From Sabellastarte sp. h YS-2021 (lineage: Eukaryota; Annelida; Polychaeta; Sabellida; Sabellidae), in the NCBI GenBank assembly GCA_964017235.1, contig OZ024933.1:5583962-5647961 (forward strand): 64,000 bases of DNA, in the 5' to 3' direction. Position numbers and translations under genes: made by a program. The notes under the pieces were generated by a model. It was not told the origin of the DNA and made no database searches. It saw only the letters and a list, made by a program, of their open reading frames with translations. Shown here one piece after another: positions 1 through 13,072 of the stretch. The number at the start of each line of letters is the position of its first letter. Position 1 is the stretch's first letter.

Positions 1-325
1 AACAGAATCCTGCAGGTATTTAGGTGTGCCTTGTCTTTAGGTTGATTATACAGTATGATATTCTTCATCTGAATATTGTTCATCTTGTAATATGTCCAGA
101 TTGTTAGTGCTTTGGACACAAGAAGTCAGGTCAGGAGATTGGGAAACATTTTTTTAGATAACTTTACATAACTTTTGTTGGCTGAAGTCATACTTCATAC
201 ATTTTCATACGCACAAAACCCCTTTTAAATGTACAAGGATGTCCCCTCATTTTGACATTTTTATATCCATGGACCTCCAGGTCATCCATGAGCATCCAAA
301 AGGATTCTGGATGATTTTTGCTTTG

Positions 326-425
326 ATTTGTTTATTTAGTTATTTGGGTTTTTTTACGTCGCTTTCAACACTACAGGTCATATCACGACGGGTAGTTGGA
401 AGAGCAGAGGAAACCAGTACATACA
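326..425 (-). repeat. tRNA-derived SINE, 3'-part fragment
   Basis: This stretch matches the non-tRNA half of the SINE at 1238-1460 (shared segments around tttacgtcgc, cgacgggtagtt, gaggaaaccagt). The tRNA-like head is absent, so it is a truncated copy. Confidence 0.6.
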
Positions 426-754
426 GTTCGCTAGGGTTCTGTACTGAATGAATATCAGTTGTTAGACATAATTTCTGGGCAAAGCACAAAACTGAAAAAA
501 TAAACGAAAAAAGCTACCATTCCGAAAACCAAATTTCACATTTTCTCACTTTTTAAATTTTCTACTGACCTATTCCTAGACTGCCATTGTGTAGCTGGGA
601 TCTCATACCAAATGAATAATACAACATGGATAATGTCCACAGAAAGAAAATCTAAAATGTACCATTTATGGGAAAAGTTTATTCAACTCACAGAATTAGC
701 TGCGTTAATCTACTGTGGGGTATGGGCATCTCTGATGCTATTTTTTAATTTTAG

Positions 755-3700
755 GACAATGCTGAAATAAACTCTAAAGCTAGAGTCCAGTTGACCTTAG
801 CCAAGTCATCAATGGAAGTTTGGGCAAAGTTGATCACGCTATTCGAAATGTGGGACCAGGACAAAATTGCTGGTAAAAAAGAGCCAACCATCCATCCCAG
901 GGCATTCCTTTGCTGGCATAAACTTCAAGTTAAGCAGCAGCTTGAGGTTTTGGACAAGGTTATTTGTGGCAAAATAACTATTGCGAAGCTCCACAAAACT
1001 GCATTGGCATGTGTCAGATCTAAGAGGTAAGATATTGTATCAAATATTTTGAAATTTCCTCTAAGTTGGCACAGTGACCAAATTTGGCAACTAATCACAA
1101 ATTTGGAACTGGATTCTTATATGACACAACCTGACATCTGCCAAATATTGCCCGACCCGGGTTGGGTCAGTACATTTATACTAAAATTATGACAAATATG
1201 TTGTTATGCACTAGAAGTATTTATGAATTTAAAAGTCCTAATTTATTTACTTGGGGTTTTACGTCGCGTTCAACAGCCAGGGTCATATTGCGACGGGTAG
1301 TTCAAAGGTGGAGGAAACCAGTGCATAGTGCACTGTAAACCACCGGGCATCGGCAAGTAACTACCAACTTTCCAACATGAAGCGCCCGGCCCGAGATTCG
1401 AACCGGCGGCCTCAGAGGTTGGAGGCGAGAACTCTAACCACTACACCACCGAGACCCCTTTTTAAAAGTACTTGTCCTTGTAATAAGTACATTTGTACTA
1501 AATTTAATGCATATTGTGTGACAAGTTTGGCTTTTAAAATAATTAATGCACAAACATCAGATTGAACAACCAGGCAATGATTTTAAAAGGGCTTAATCCT
1601 GAAATACAAAGCTCAAAAGTCTAGTTTATGCACTGAAAAGATCCAGTAGATTTTTAGTAAGGTGAATTAGATTAGAGCAACTAAATTAATATTATTTGAA
1701 AATACACCACAATGTATAAAAGTATTTAACTGAAAAAGATCCCAGTGATAGCAAAAGAAAACTATCATACTATAATTTGATTTGTTGTCAAATGTGTTAT
1801 AATATCTTAAATACAAATTGAAATGGTGTGATAAATGGTTATTTCCAAAATACTTCCATGAAGTTTTCAGTCAATGGTAGACCCAGATCAAAAACTTAGT
1901 GAATATTGGAAGTTTGTCTAGATTTCAGGCTGGCCATCATTACTAAAAATAAGAAAATAATACTCTTTGTTTTCAAAGTGTTTATGTTTAACTTACTGCT
2001 GTAGTGATGCAGTTGTTGACAATACCCCTGAGGAGACAGGAGAGAGTGCAGTGGGAGAACAAATGCCCCATACTGAAGGACCCACACAAAAGAAGTTAAA
2101 GGTAAGCTTTGTACTGTTTTATGCCATCCTGGTCTGTTTCCTATGATGCCCTTTTATAATTTACTAAGTTCAATTATCTTACAAAGATAATTTAATTGAG
2201 AGGATGGATATCAGATTAATAAGTGTCTACATTAAAATTGGGATATTTTTCTGCTGTATGTATCAATTACTCTGGGTGTAATTAATTTGTAATTGACACT
2301 GTTAACTCAGTTCATTCACCAAATGTTTAACCTACACTACAAAGTCATAATCTTCTTTTTATAGTAAATCTAGAATTTTTATACAAAATGAGTATTATTA
2401 CAGAAAATTAGGAGAATAACATTATATAAAAATTTGCCAAAGCATCCTTTTTACAAAAAGAATCTGGCATGGGGATTCACTTTCAAACAATATTTTGACT
2501 TTGGAGTGTTTCCATTTCAATAGATTTTTGCTAAGTCTAGTGTGAAGATAAACAAATAAGGGTTTTAGCTTTTACAAAGGGTTGAGGTGAACTTAAGATT
2601 TGTCCTGATTGTTTAGTCAGATTTTAGTTTTGCCCACAAATAATAGTTTAAAACATGACCTTTTGGAAACCAATTACACCTTGTTTTATGAACATCCTGC
2701 CTGATGTGGTATTGACATATTGTCTTATTGCAAAGGCAATGGCTAATCATGGAGATTTCTTCCTGATTCTGTTTGTTTAATCGCAGTGGGAAAACCAGTG
2801 TTCCAAGTTCGGATTCTGGCTTTCTGCAGGGTTGTTACATGTTACTTGGTCTTGTTGTTTCATGAAAACTTAAGTTGTGGATAAAAGTCAGATTCAGCTC
2901 ACAAATTATTGTTACCTATGGCTTGCCAAGCCCTGAAATGGCTAAGTTGTGTTAAAGTCAGCCCCCCCTACTTTTTTTTGTCAAAAGGTTTCACACCCCT
3001 TTCGTTTTTGGAGCTTTCACAAAAGGGTAAAAAGTGTTGATGTGGAAACATCCTTTAAGGTATTGTCCAAAGGCAAAGTGGGTGCAGTATTATTAAATGT
3101 TTTAAAGAGATCCTGATGCTTTTAATTTGGTATCAGGTAGAAACCTTTAGTTGTGTTGTTGCTTGAAATCAATATTTTACTGACAGAAATTACTAAAACC
3201 CTGTGAAACTAAAATTTGATCAAAATTGCTGCACATTGCTTTGTTTTATTAGCAAAATAAAAATGTGACTTAACAATAAAACTAGTGAAATTAATAATGG
3301 TAGAGAGACTTTACACAAATGTCAGTCGCATGTTTTTGCCTCAAAATGTGTAACACCACCACTGTTTTACCATTTGACAGACATATTGAGCATTATTGAA
3401 ATAGCATTATAATCAACCAGATATTCATCACTTCCAAAATCCTTTGATCCTCATATATCTCATATCATATATCTGAAAATGATAAAAAATCAAGTTTTGC
3501 TTCACGATATCTTCCATGTGTGGTACACACCCAATTATCTAAGATTTGTGGAATAAAAATACTCCCATACTGACAAAATTGTAGTACATCTGGTATGATT
3601 GCTTTGTGGTGAAGACAAAAATTGACAGTAAGAAGTAAGAAATAAGACTTTTTATAAAAATAGGTTATATAATAATCAATATAATTCATCAATGAAAGCG

Positions 3701-6700
3701 TCAAACAGAGCTGGAGGGTTTTCTGAAGTGTTTAGAAATTTTTTTCAAAGCCATAATGTGGGCAAAATACATATGCTGTGCATGTGTCAATGCTTTTGGT
3801 GAGGACATACATACTCTACATGAAATGCTAAACATATAACTTTTACATTATATTGTTTGATTTTCAAGAGCTGTACCGAGTGTACCAAGTTAAAAAATGA
3901 ATTAGATGAAAAGCAGAGAAAAATTGACAGTTTGGTAAGTGGTTTACCCATTTTGAGTGTGTTCCATTTTTGAACAATTGAAGAAAGTAGAGATGATATT
4001 TTTGATAAGTATTATAATATTCTATTGTGTATATCAATCAAAAGTTAGCATAATTGGCATCCAAATTAGAACCTTATATATTACATATTTGTGATTTTTA
4101 GGCGGTTGCGTATAACCTAACCACCTATTAGATTGATGTGTGTGGCGTATGTGTCAACATTTTAGTTTCCAGACTCTAACTCAAAAATGCTTTGTCCAAT
4201 CGAATTCAAACTTGACAGGCAGATAGATCACCAGTATAGCTAAGTTGCTTTCGAAATTGGTGTAATTCCATCCATTTGTACTTTCAGCCCTATATTTAAC
4301 ATAGTATAGACACAGTAATGTAACCTAGATTACAAGTTTTATGTTTCTTAGTATGTCTAACACATTTACCTTAACTAGGTGACCTAACATTTCTTTCCTT
4401 GTTTCTGAATTTAATTACAGCAATTGCTAACCTTACTGCTGCCTGTGCAACCTGTATTTTGGGACATCTGTGACCCACTTGTATAACACTTTACATAATT
4501 GAGAGTGCTGAGTGGATAATTATATCACCAGACGAAAGTCGGGGATATATTGGTTTCAGGTCCGTCGCGCCGCCGCCGCCATTCGTTTTGACTTGTGTGC
4601 GCGATAACTCAAAAACACTTTCAAGGATTTCATTCAAACTTGGCACACACATGTATTTGGGTCAGGAGAGGAACCTTATTTTAAGGTGACCTTAAACTCC
4701 CAATAACAAAGAACTTATGGCCACCTTAAGGTCAGAAATTTGCAATTTTGGCACTTATTGCCCTCTAGGTCACAAAATATGTAGCTTATGTGCCTCAACT
4801 TTTACCTGGGAATACATTACTATATTCTCCTTATATATACCAAAAATCAAGACTTTATGTTAAGGTTAACATTGTTTTTGAGGCCCCTAAAGACCATACT
4901 TAGACACTTTTTTTTGACGTTTTTTCTATATTTTCCCCTATAACTTAAAAGTGATAAGTCTGACAAGTCTGTAAATGTAGTAGATATAAGTCCTACATGT
5001 ACTCTAAGTCTGTGACAAATTTAGTCACTGTAACTTTAAGTTTAAGGTCATCTTATAGTCTCTAAAATGCCAGAGAGACCAAATTTATAGACTTTTTGCC
5101 ACTTTTAAGCCCTATAGCAGTCAAACGATGGCACTTACACAGCTGAAATCTCATCTGGGAATACATGATTATGTTCTGTTTACATGTGAGAAAAATCAAG
5201 GCTTTAAATAGATGTTTAACCATAAACACCCACCTGAGTGACCTGTTTAAGACATTTTCCACATATTTTGTAATGTAACCTGGAAATGGTAAGTCTGATA
5301 AGTCTGTAACTCTGGTAGATATAACTCCTACATGTAATGGTTTTCTGTCAAAATTTTAAGTCTGTAAGTTTAATTTAAGGTCACCTTGAGGTGCCCACAA
5401 ACAATGCCAACAGACACCGAATTTATTGACTTTTTAACACTTTTTTAAGCCCTATAACTGACATAATATGTGCCTGATACAGTTGAAATCTCATCTGGAA
5501 ATATAATATGGCCATTTTTGCATGTGCAAAAACCAAGGCTTATAAGTAGACATTTAACATGTATGTGAGGCCCATGAATAATCCACTCAGAGCACTTTGT
5601 TTTTAAATTGACCCCCAAAAATGAAAAGAAATGGTTTGACCAAAAAAAAAATATTGAAAATAGTTTATAAACATGTACTTGTGAATCACACAAAATGGAT
5701 ACTACAAAAAAATAAAATACCCAGTGAATGCTAGTGGTGTGACAGATGGCCTGTCTGGGGATATGTTGGCGTCCAGTTGGTGCTATCTAGTATTAAAGGC
5801 TGAATTCATTCAAAACCTACATGCATACAGGTTCTAAAAGGTTTGCAGTAAATCAAAGCCATAAGATATGGCAATGGCCTTCATCATGCAATTTCAAAAG
5901 TCTACACCTTGAGAAAGTAAACAGATAATTGTAAAGAAATTAAGGCCTATATGAATACCACAGTTTAAAGTATCATAAAATTTAGATAACAGTATTCATT
6001 TGTTTTGGGCTATAAAGGAAGAAAAGATTGAAACATTGATGGCCAGGAGCTTTGAAAAGGTAACATTAGTCATAATAGTATTTTAGAATTTTAGCAATTC
6101 TATTTATGCACTTTATCATTGTACAAGTATGATTTCTGAAACCACAGATAACAAGTACAACATATTTTCAGAAAATTAAGAGTGGAACAGACATGACAAG
6201 TGCATAATTGCCAGCCCCAAAGATGCAAGAGTGTGTATGGCCAGCAAAATCTTTCAGTTAATATGGGATAAATTTATTACGAAAACATGACTAATGCAGT
6301 TGTAATGGCAAATTTTCCTTTTTTTTAAATCACTAGGGGTCAAAAATGTACCTGGGGGTAGATAAAAAAAATACAGATCAAAAAAGCAAAAGTCATAGAG
6401 ACCACAGATTATGATTATACACCAGCTATAGTAGACTGACTGTATATCCCATGTTATTTATTGCTTGACAGGAAAATGTCACCAACAATGAAGAAAGTTA
6501 TGAACTGCAAAATAAGGTATGTTAACTATTTCATTACTTTTGACTGGTATAAAATGATAATAGATAAAGGTTATGAAAATTCTTACCTACTGTTTTGGGA
6601 AAGATAGCTATAAAAGCTTTTAAGGCATCACTTAAACAGCATTTCAGAAGTGTTCAGGAGTTTTGTGTTCATTAACTTAAATACCTGGGGGATATGTCCT

Positions 6701-9525
6701 GATGGAGGCAGACTGCTGGAGGGGGGGGGGGTGATCTAAGAGGAGTTTGTGCCAAGGGAGCTTACATCCTGGAATTTCTGATATGCAGTGAAATATGGTG
6801 ATCAAGGCTTTCTACACTACTTTGGTGTAGATGAACCCTGTCAGATTAATATTAGTGTAAATGATCCACAAATTCCTGTTTCTTAACATTACAGGAGAAA
6901 GTAATCCATTGCTAGTAATTTTGCTATTCTATCCAGGAAACCGTGCACTGGGCAGCGGTATTGTGAAATTAAACAACATAAACAGATTGGTTATAAATGT
7001 TTCATGAAGCTCTTTCATTCCTGTTTGTACATATGAATCTAGAGTATGGGGTTTTAATAAACACTTCCTAAATTAAAAGCTTCAATATCGGGCAATTACA
7101 TACTCTCTTGGTGTGTAATTCTATGCACTTTGAACAAGGAACATAATCTCATAAATCATGAAATAATAAACATATTTTACACTCCACAAAGCTTTTTGAA
7201 AAACTGAATGAACATTATCAAGACAGAATAGAAAATAAGCCAAAACTAATATCTTTTAAAATCTATTAAGCCAATGTTGAAACTGAAGAGTATGTAACTG
7301 CAAATTTAAGCTCAACACATTATGGGTATATTGTATGTCATACATTCTTCTTATATATTGTAAATTCAGACTGAAGAAACAAGCATTTGTCAAATGGACA
7401 CTGAACACCATACCAATAAAGACACTGAGTAAGTAGAAAAAAGTTTAAGCAATGAAGTATTCTACTCAAGAATTGGTTTAAATACTGCTATATATCTGTT
7501 TAAAAGAGTTTTTTCTAAATGGACGCTAACCCAAATAGTAATATGCTAGATCATATAAGAAGGAAAAAATCCGTTCATCCTCCTGGGTCAAAAGACAGCA
7601 CTTAACAAATGTGTAATGTGTACCAATACTAATATTATTTATTTATATTATGATATAGCTGTGCTATTATGACTTTAGAGATTGAACTTAAAAGCAAAGC
7701 ATCAAGAGGTCAGACAGCGTTCAGAATCAATCATTGCTCACTCAAATATGATGCTAAATAGAGTAAATACATGTGTCATGACATTTAAATGGCAAGTACC
7801 ACATCATTAACGCATGTACACATATAAAAGCTGCAACCCTGCTTTGACTGTAAAGGTTTAGACAGGATTTCACACAGATTATATGCAATACATCAGTAGC
7901 TAGTTGGATTTGTTATTCTTGTAGATGACACTTATAGATCTTCCACTTTTGAAATTGAATTAGGTTTTTGTATCAGGACAAAAAATTTCCCCTTTCAATT
8001 GTTTTGCATTAGAGCTCACTGTAAATCAAAATCTATAGCGAATTATTCTTGTAAATACTGAAGTCCAATTATTATTTGTTATTGTATCCAGTCCACAGTC
8101 TGGTGATGTAGTGGTCCTTGACTGGGGTAAGGGGAAAGTGTTTTTGGGTGCTGTACTGAATAACGGCGAAGTGACTTCAACAAAACAGTCCTTGCTAAAA
8201 TCTAAAAAGGACATAGATGACAATATACCAAAAGGTGGGTAATCCAATGTGTAAATCATGCTTGTAAAAAGTTTGAAATGAATTATTACAATTTGAACTA
8301 AAAGATGGCAAGAATAGAAAATAAATAACTTTTCAATTTAATTGAATGTGTGATAGCTTATCAAAAAGAAGATGAATAACATATTGAAAAGATTAGCCTA
8401 ATTTTACTACTTTTGAAGATATTTGACATTTACTTCTTTTATTAATTTGCTACAAATAAGACAAGGGTCAAAGATGCCCTAAAAGGTGGGTTGCACAGGC
8501 AGCAATAAGGTTAGCAACTGCTGTAATTACATTTAGAAACAAGGAAAGAAATGTTAGGTTACCCAGTTAAGGTGAATGTGTTAGACGTGCTAAGAAACGT
8601 AAAACTTGTAATCTAGGATACATAAATTGTATCTGTGCTATAAACAGACAAACAAAAGGACGGAATTACACCAATTTCGAAAGCAACTTAGCTATGATGG
8701 TGATGCATCTCCCTGTCAAGTTTCAATTAGATTGGAAGTGTTTTTTTTGAGTTAGAGTCCAGAAATGAAAATGTTGACAAACAAACGGACAAACGAAGCA
8801 ACAGAATTACACTTATTTCGAAAGGAACCTAGCTATGATGGTGATCTATGTCCCTGTCAAGTTTGAATTTGATTGGACAAACTGTTTTCGAGTTAGAGTC
8901 CAGAAACGAAAATGTGGACGGACAGAAGGATAGACAGACAAACAGACAAAAACGGACAAACAAAGACGGAATTACACCAATTTTGAAAGGAACCTAGCTA
9001 TGATGGTGATCTATGTCCCTGTCAGGTATGAGTTCGATTAGACAAACCGTTTTTGAGTTAGAGTCCGGAAACGAAAATGTGGACAGACAAACGGACAAAC
9101 AGTCAGTAAAATGAACAGACAGAATTACACCAATTTCGAAAGGAACCTAGCTATGATGGTGATCTATGTCCTTGTCAAGTATGAATTTGATTGGACAAAC
9201 CGTTTTCGAGTTAGAGTCCGGAAACGAAAAATGTGGATGGACAGATGGATGGACAGCGGACTTATTTATAAGAATAAACATAAGGTGCAACAGCCATTCT
9301 CAAAGTGTTTGATTAGATTGTGTTTCATTTATGTTTTAGATCTGTTAATGTTCACTATATTTTCTAGGATTACTGCAGCTCAACAACAAAGACACCTGCA
9401 TGCCAGATTGGGATTTTCTGGTCAAACGATTCAATCCCAATATCGTTCACTTTGACGAAACTATACATATCTTGGAGGAGTTGCAGTTTCTTCAAGAAAT
9501 GAAGGCCATCTGTGCTAAAATTTAG
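755..9525 (+). CDS. Unrecognised host gene, 3' eight coding exons (partial)
   Basis: Eight exons join in frame: 755-1026, 2005-2101, 3869-3934, 6018-6059, 6472-6516, 7370-7428, 8092-8234, 9368-9525. Every junction has AG/GT borders and the phases fit (272, 97, 66, 42, 45, 59, 143, 158 nt; 882 nt, 293 codons plus TAG). The 5' end is missing; exon 1 opens at an acceptor in phase 0, so at least one upstream exon is expected. Exon 1 encodes a helical ~90-residue segment (contains EVWAKLITLFEMW and HKLQVKQQLEVLDKV). The middle exons are acidic/lysine-rich and coiled-coil-like. Exons 7-8 give a compact C-terminal domain (VVVLDWGKGKVFLGAV, then DWDFLVKRFNPNIVHFDE). I do not recognise the family. The weakest junction is the exon 4 acceptor (ctataaag). 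The consistent phase across eight short exons is the main support. Introns hold a SINE and inverted repeats. Confidence 0.75.
1238..1460 (-). repeat. tRNA-derived SINE, near full length
   Basis: On the minus strand it begins with a tRNA-like head: an A-box-like TGGTGTAGTGGTTAGAG and a B-box GGTTCGAATCTC about 35 nt apart, followed by a body and an A/T-rich tail at the low-coordinate end. Related copies lie at 326-425, 18025-18215 and 43525-43675. It sits in intron 1 of the host gene. It should not be called a functional tRNA: no acceptor stem closes. Confidence 0.75.
4153..4453 (+). repeat. Dispersed repeat, inverted partner of 8489-8778
   Basis: About 300 bp that reappears as the reverse complement at 8489-8778, with shared blocks such as TAGCTAAGTTGCTTTCGAAA and CTAACATTTCTTTCCTTGTT; by eye roughly 85% identical. 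Both copies are in introns of the host gene (introns 3 and 7), in opposite orientation. Confidence 0.75.
4600..5640. repeat. Degenerate ~330-bp tandem repeat, about three copies
   Basis: Three diverged units share landmarks in the same order: 'aatctcatctgg(g)aata', 'aatcaaggctt', then 'gataagtctgtaa...gtagatata...tcctacatgta', then 'taaggtcacctt'. Landmark sites near 4950 and 5290 are ~335 bp apart. Any open frames here (5062-5262 and 5445-5693 on minus) come from the repeat and are not supported as genes. A distant relative may lie around 42900-43100. Confidence 0.5.
8489..8778 (-). repeat. Dispersed repeat, inverted partner of 4153-4453
   Basis: Reverse complement of 4153-4453. Its 3' half is continuous with the 153-bp tandem array that follows, so the array seems to be an internal expansion of this repeat. 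Confidence 0.75.
8640..9245 (+). repeat. ~153-bp tandem array, four copies
   Basis: The landmark GAATTACACCAATTTCGAAA (and variants) recurs at 8663, 8814, 8969 and 9122, spacings 151, 155 and 153. Each unit continues through 'cctagctatgatggtgatc...' and 'gagttagagtcc...' to runs of 'acggacaaac'. The open frame at 9111-9455 is mostly this repeat and is not a gene. Confidence 0.8.
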
Positions 9526-9794
9526 ACCAGACTACAAGACACAAAAGACAAAAATAATGTAGAAGCAGAGATCACTTCTGTATATATATTTAGACTCTTA
9601 TGTGTTCTGTATGTTTAGTTTTTACCCCACAGCCTTTAGGTTTGTATAGGATGTACCTCAGGAAACATTAGGTATAGGAAATTGATACTTGGTCATTGGT
9701 TGGGGGTGTAGGTGTGTAATGTCATTATGTAAATTTGATTTGATCTTTTGCATGCTGTATTGACCTTGACATTTACAATCTTGCCCGGGCTGTA

Positions 9795-10490
9795 TCTAGG
9801 TTTGGGATGGTAAACAGACATATAGGAAATCATGGGCTGGGAATCTGTTGATGTGGTTCGATCTGACCTTGGAACCCTCCTTCTAGGTCAAACGAGGAAA
9901 GCCAAATTTAAAAGTGCCTATAACTCGTTTATTATTGGTCCTAGAGGTTTGGAATGGAAACCAACCTATAGAAAATCATGGGCTGGGAATCTTTTGGTGT
10001 GGTCAGATTTGACCTTGGACCCTGCCTTCAAGGTCAAACGAGGATAGCCAAACTTAAAAGTGCTTATAACTCGCTTATTATGGTCCTACAAGTTTGGGAT
10101 GGTAAACAAAGCTATAGAAAATCATCGGCTGGGACTCTATTGGTGTGGTCAGATTTGACCTTGGACCCCTCCTTCAAGGTCAAACAAGGATAGTGAAACT
10201 TAAATGTGCCTATAAATCGCTTATTATTGGTCCTAGAGGTTTGGGGTGGTAAACCATCCTATAGGAAATCATGAACTGGGAATCTTTTGGTGTGGTCAGA
10301 TTTGACCTTTGGACCCCTCTTTCAAGGTGAAATGAGGAGAGCCAAACTTAAAAGCTTATAACTCGCTTATTATTGGTCCTAGAGGTTTGGGATGGTAAAC
10401 CAACCTATAGGAATTCATGGGCTGGGAATGTTTTTGTGTGGTTGGATTTGACCTTGGACCCCTTCTTCAAGGTTGAACGAGGATATTGCA
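9795..10490 (+). repeat. ~146-bp tandem array, about five copies
   Basis: The landmark ATCATGGGCTGGGAATC and variants recurs about every 146 bp from 9828 to ~10410, with 'tgaccttgga(c)cc' and 'cttattattggtcctagagg' in each unit. It lies just beyond the stop codon of the host gene, perhaps in its 3' UTR. Open frames at 9832 and 9978 are repeat-derived. Confidence 0.8.
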
Positions 10491-11305
10491 TTTGCAGTAT
10501 TTCTTTAAATATGTTTGAACCTACTTTTTACACTTAAACAATTGTTACTTTCCTTTATAATAATACCATTTGCAGGGTACAACTTTTTTGTCCTTCTTTC
10601 AGCTTCGGAATTTCTTTCAAACATGCTGTTCAATTACCATTTACTGTACTTCTGTACAGCACTTTCACTGATAATTATGCTTTCCTCTCATTATCACCTT
10701 CACAAATCAAAAACACTCAGTCAGCTGACACAGTGCCTGTTCACGGGCACTCTACTCTTGTTTTTATATATCATGATGTCGAAAATTGTTTCCCAGGGCT
10801 GTGGGTTACAGGCACTATTTTTGTGATGTGACCAAAGCATGATAAATTCCACAAAATTAATGAAAGAAATTATTTGAAATTAAATAAAGTTTTTAAAAGT
10901 TTGGTTATTGTGTTCAGAAAATGAGACAAAAGTGTATGAACCTCTGTAAATATACAGTCTTCAATATTATTGTAATTTTTTCCTTGTTTACACAATAGAT
11001 TTCACTCATGAACCTAGTGTGTGTGATTAATAGTGTTTTTTTATTTATCTGACAAGCTTTAGACTGCTAGTTCTGACATTAGGTACAAACTTCAGTCATG
11101 TAATCAACAAATGAAAGTGACGTTTCCTGCATTACAAATGTGACTTAGCAAAGTTTCAAGGGATGCTTGAAAGATGCAGTCAAAGGTGTCTAAAACTACC
11201 ATTTACGAAATGGGTTTAAATGCTGAAATAATAGTCAATATGCTGTTACTGACTGTAAAACTTAAGGATAAGGTTGATACTGTTGAAATTAAGGAAAAAC
11301 AAAAG
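10491..11305. other. No gene seen; possible 3' UTR end of host gene
   Basis: AT-rich sequence. An ATTAAATAAAG near 10880 is a candidate poly(A) signal for the + strand gene that stops at 9525. The 103-codon frame at 10515-10826 has no recognisable content or splice support. Confidence 0.3.
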
Positions 11306-11309
11306 ATGG

Positions 11310-13072
11310 GGAAGTGAAGATTTGCAATTTTTCTGTAAAGCTTCAGAAAAGTAAATATTTACAGTTTCTGTAAAACATGTATGTTTTATTTTTCAGAAAA
11401 GTGAAGATATGAAGTTTCTGTGAAAACGATGGGTCCTTTTTAGAGAAATGAAATTTGCAGTTTCTCTGAAAAGGATGTGCCCTTTGTACAAAAGTGAAGA
11501 TTTTCAGCTACTGTTAAAAAGATGCATCCTTCTTACAAAAGTGAGATTTCCAGTTTCTGTAAAAAGGACACACCCTTTTTGAAAATTGAACATTTGGAGT
11601 TTCTGTGAAAAGGACGCGTCCTTTTTACAAATGTGAAGATTTGCAGTTTCTGTAAAAAGTGAGAATTTGTAGTTTCTGTGAAAAGGATGCGTCCTTTTTA
11701 GAAAATTGAAGATTTGCAGTTTCTGTGAAAAGGACACGTCCTTTTTAGAAAAGTGAAGATTTGCAGTTTCTGTGAAAAGGACGCGTCCTTTTTGGAAATT
11801 GAAGATTTGCAGTTTCTGTAAAAAGGACGCGTCCTTTTTAGAAAAGTGAGGATTTCCAGTTTCTGTGAAAAGGACACGTCCTTTTTAGAAAAGTGAAGAT
11901 ATACAGTTTCTGTGAAAAGGACGCGTCCTTTTTACAAAATTGAAGATTTGCAGTTTCTGTGAAAAGGATGCGTCCTTTTTAGAAAAGTGAAGATTTGCAG
12001 TTTCTGTGAAAAGGACGCATCCTTTTTGGAAAATTGAAAATTTGCAGTTTCTGTGAAAAGGACGCGTCCTTTTGAGAAAATTGAAGATATGCAGTTTCTG
12101 TAAAAAGGACGCATCCTTTTTAGAAAATTGAAGATTTGCAGTTTCTGTGAAAAGGATGTGTCCTTTTTACAAAAGTGAATATTTGCAGATTCTGTGAAAA
12201 GGACGCATCCTTTTTAGAAAATTGAAGATTTGCAGTTTCTGTGAAAAGGACGCGTCTTTTTTACAAAAGTGAAGATTTGCAGTTTCTGTGAAAAGGACGC
12301 GTCCTTTTTAGAAAAGTGAAGATTTGCAGTTTCTGTGAAAAGGACGCGTCATTTTTGGAAAATTGAAGATTTGAAGTTTCTGTGAAAAGGACGCGTCCTT
12401 TTTACAAAAGTGAAGATTTGCAGTTTCTGTAAAAAGGACGCGTCCTTTTTACAAAAGTGAAGATTTGCAGTTTCTGTGAAAAGGACGCATCCTTTTGAGA
12501 AAATTGAAGATATGCAGTTTCTGTAAAAAGGACGTATCCTTTTTACAAAAGTGAAGATTTACAGTTTCTTTGAAAAGGATGCGTCCTTTTTACAAAAGTG
12601 AAGATTTGCAGTTTCTGTGAAAAGGATGCGTCCTTTTTAGAAAATTGAAGATTTGCAGTTTCTGTGAAAAGGACGCGTCCTTTTTACAAAAGTGAAGATT
12701 TGCAGTTTCTGTGAAAAGGACGCGTCCTTTTTAGAAAAGTGAAGATTTGCACTTTCTGTGAAAAGGACGCATCCTTTTTGGAAAAGTGAAGATTTGCACT
12801 TTCTGTGAAAAGGACGCGTCCTTTTTAGAAAAGTGAAGATTTGCAGTTTCTGTGAAAAGGACGCGTCCTTTTTAGAAAAGTGAAGATTTGCACTTTCTGT
12901 GAAAAGGACGCATCCTTTTTGGAAAAGTGAAGATTTGCACTTTCTGTGAAAAGGACGCATCCTTTTTGGAAAAGTGAAGATTTGCACTTTCTGTGAAAAG
13001 GACGCGTCCTTTTTAGAAAAGTGAAGATTTGCACTTTCTGTGAAAAGGACGCATCCTTTCTAGAAAGGCTGT
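11310..13072. repeat. 47-bp satellite array, roughly 35-38 units
   Basis: The unit is GAAGATTTGCAGTTTCTGTG followed by AAAAGGACGCGTCCTTTT and a short variable linker (agaaaagt, ggaaaatt, acaaaagt). The AAAAGGACGCGTCCTTTT core is an 18-bp perfect palindrome. Copies at the left edge (11310-11560) are degenerate and those from ~12600 onward are nearly identical. Between 12740 and 13040 units with 'GCACTTTCTG' alternate, giving 94-bp higher-order repeats. Long minus-strand frames here are products of the repeat, not genes. Confidence 0.95.

Noticed and set aside
1238-1460. Functional tRNA gene on the minus strand
   Set aside because: A- and B-box are present but no closed acceptor stem; dispersed copies show it is a SINE.
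1377-1565. 62-codon + strand frame
   Set aside because: It lies within the SINE and reads its tRNA-like head backwards.
11504-13034. Several 60-116-codon minus-strand frames repeating SFSQKLQIF-like peptides
   Set aside because: They are translations of the 47-bp satellite; the unit is not a multiple of three and frames drift.
11310-13072. CRISPR-like array because of regular palindromic repeats
   Set aside because: There are no unique spacers; the whole unit repeats, as in a eukaryotic satellite.
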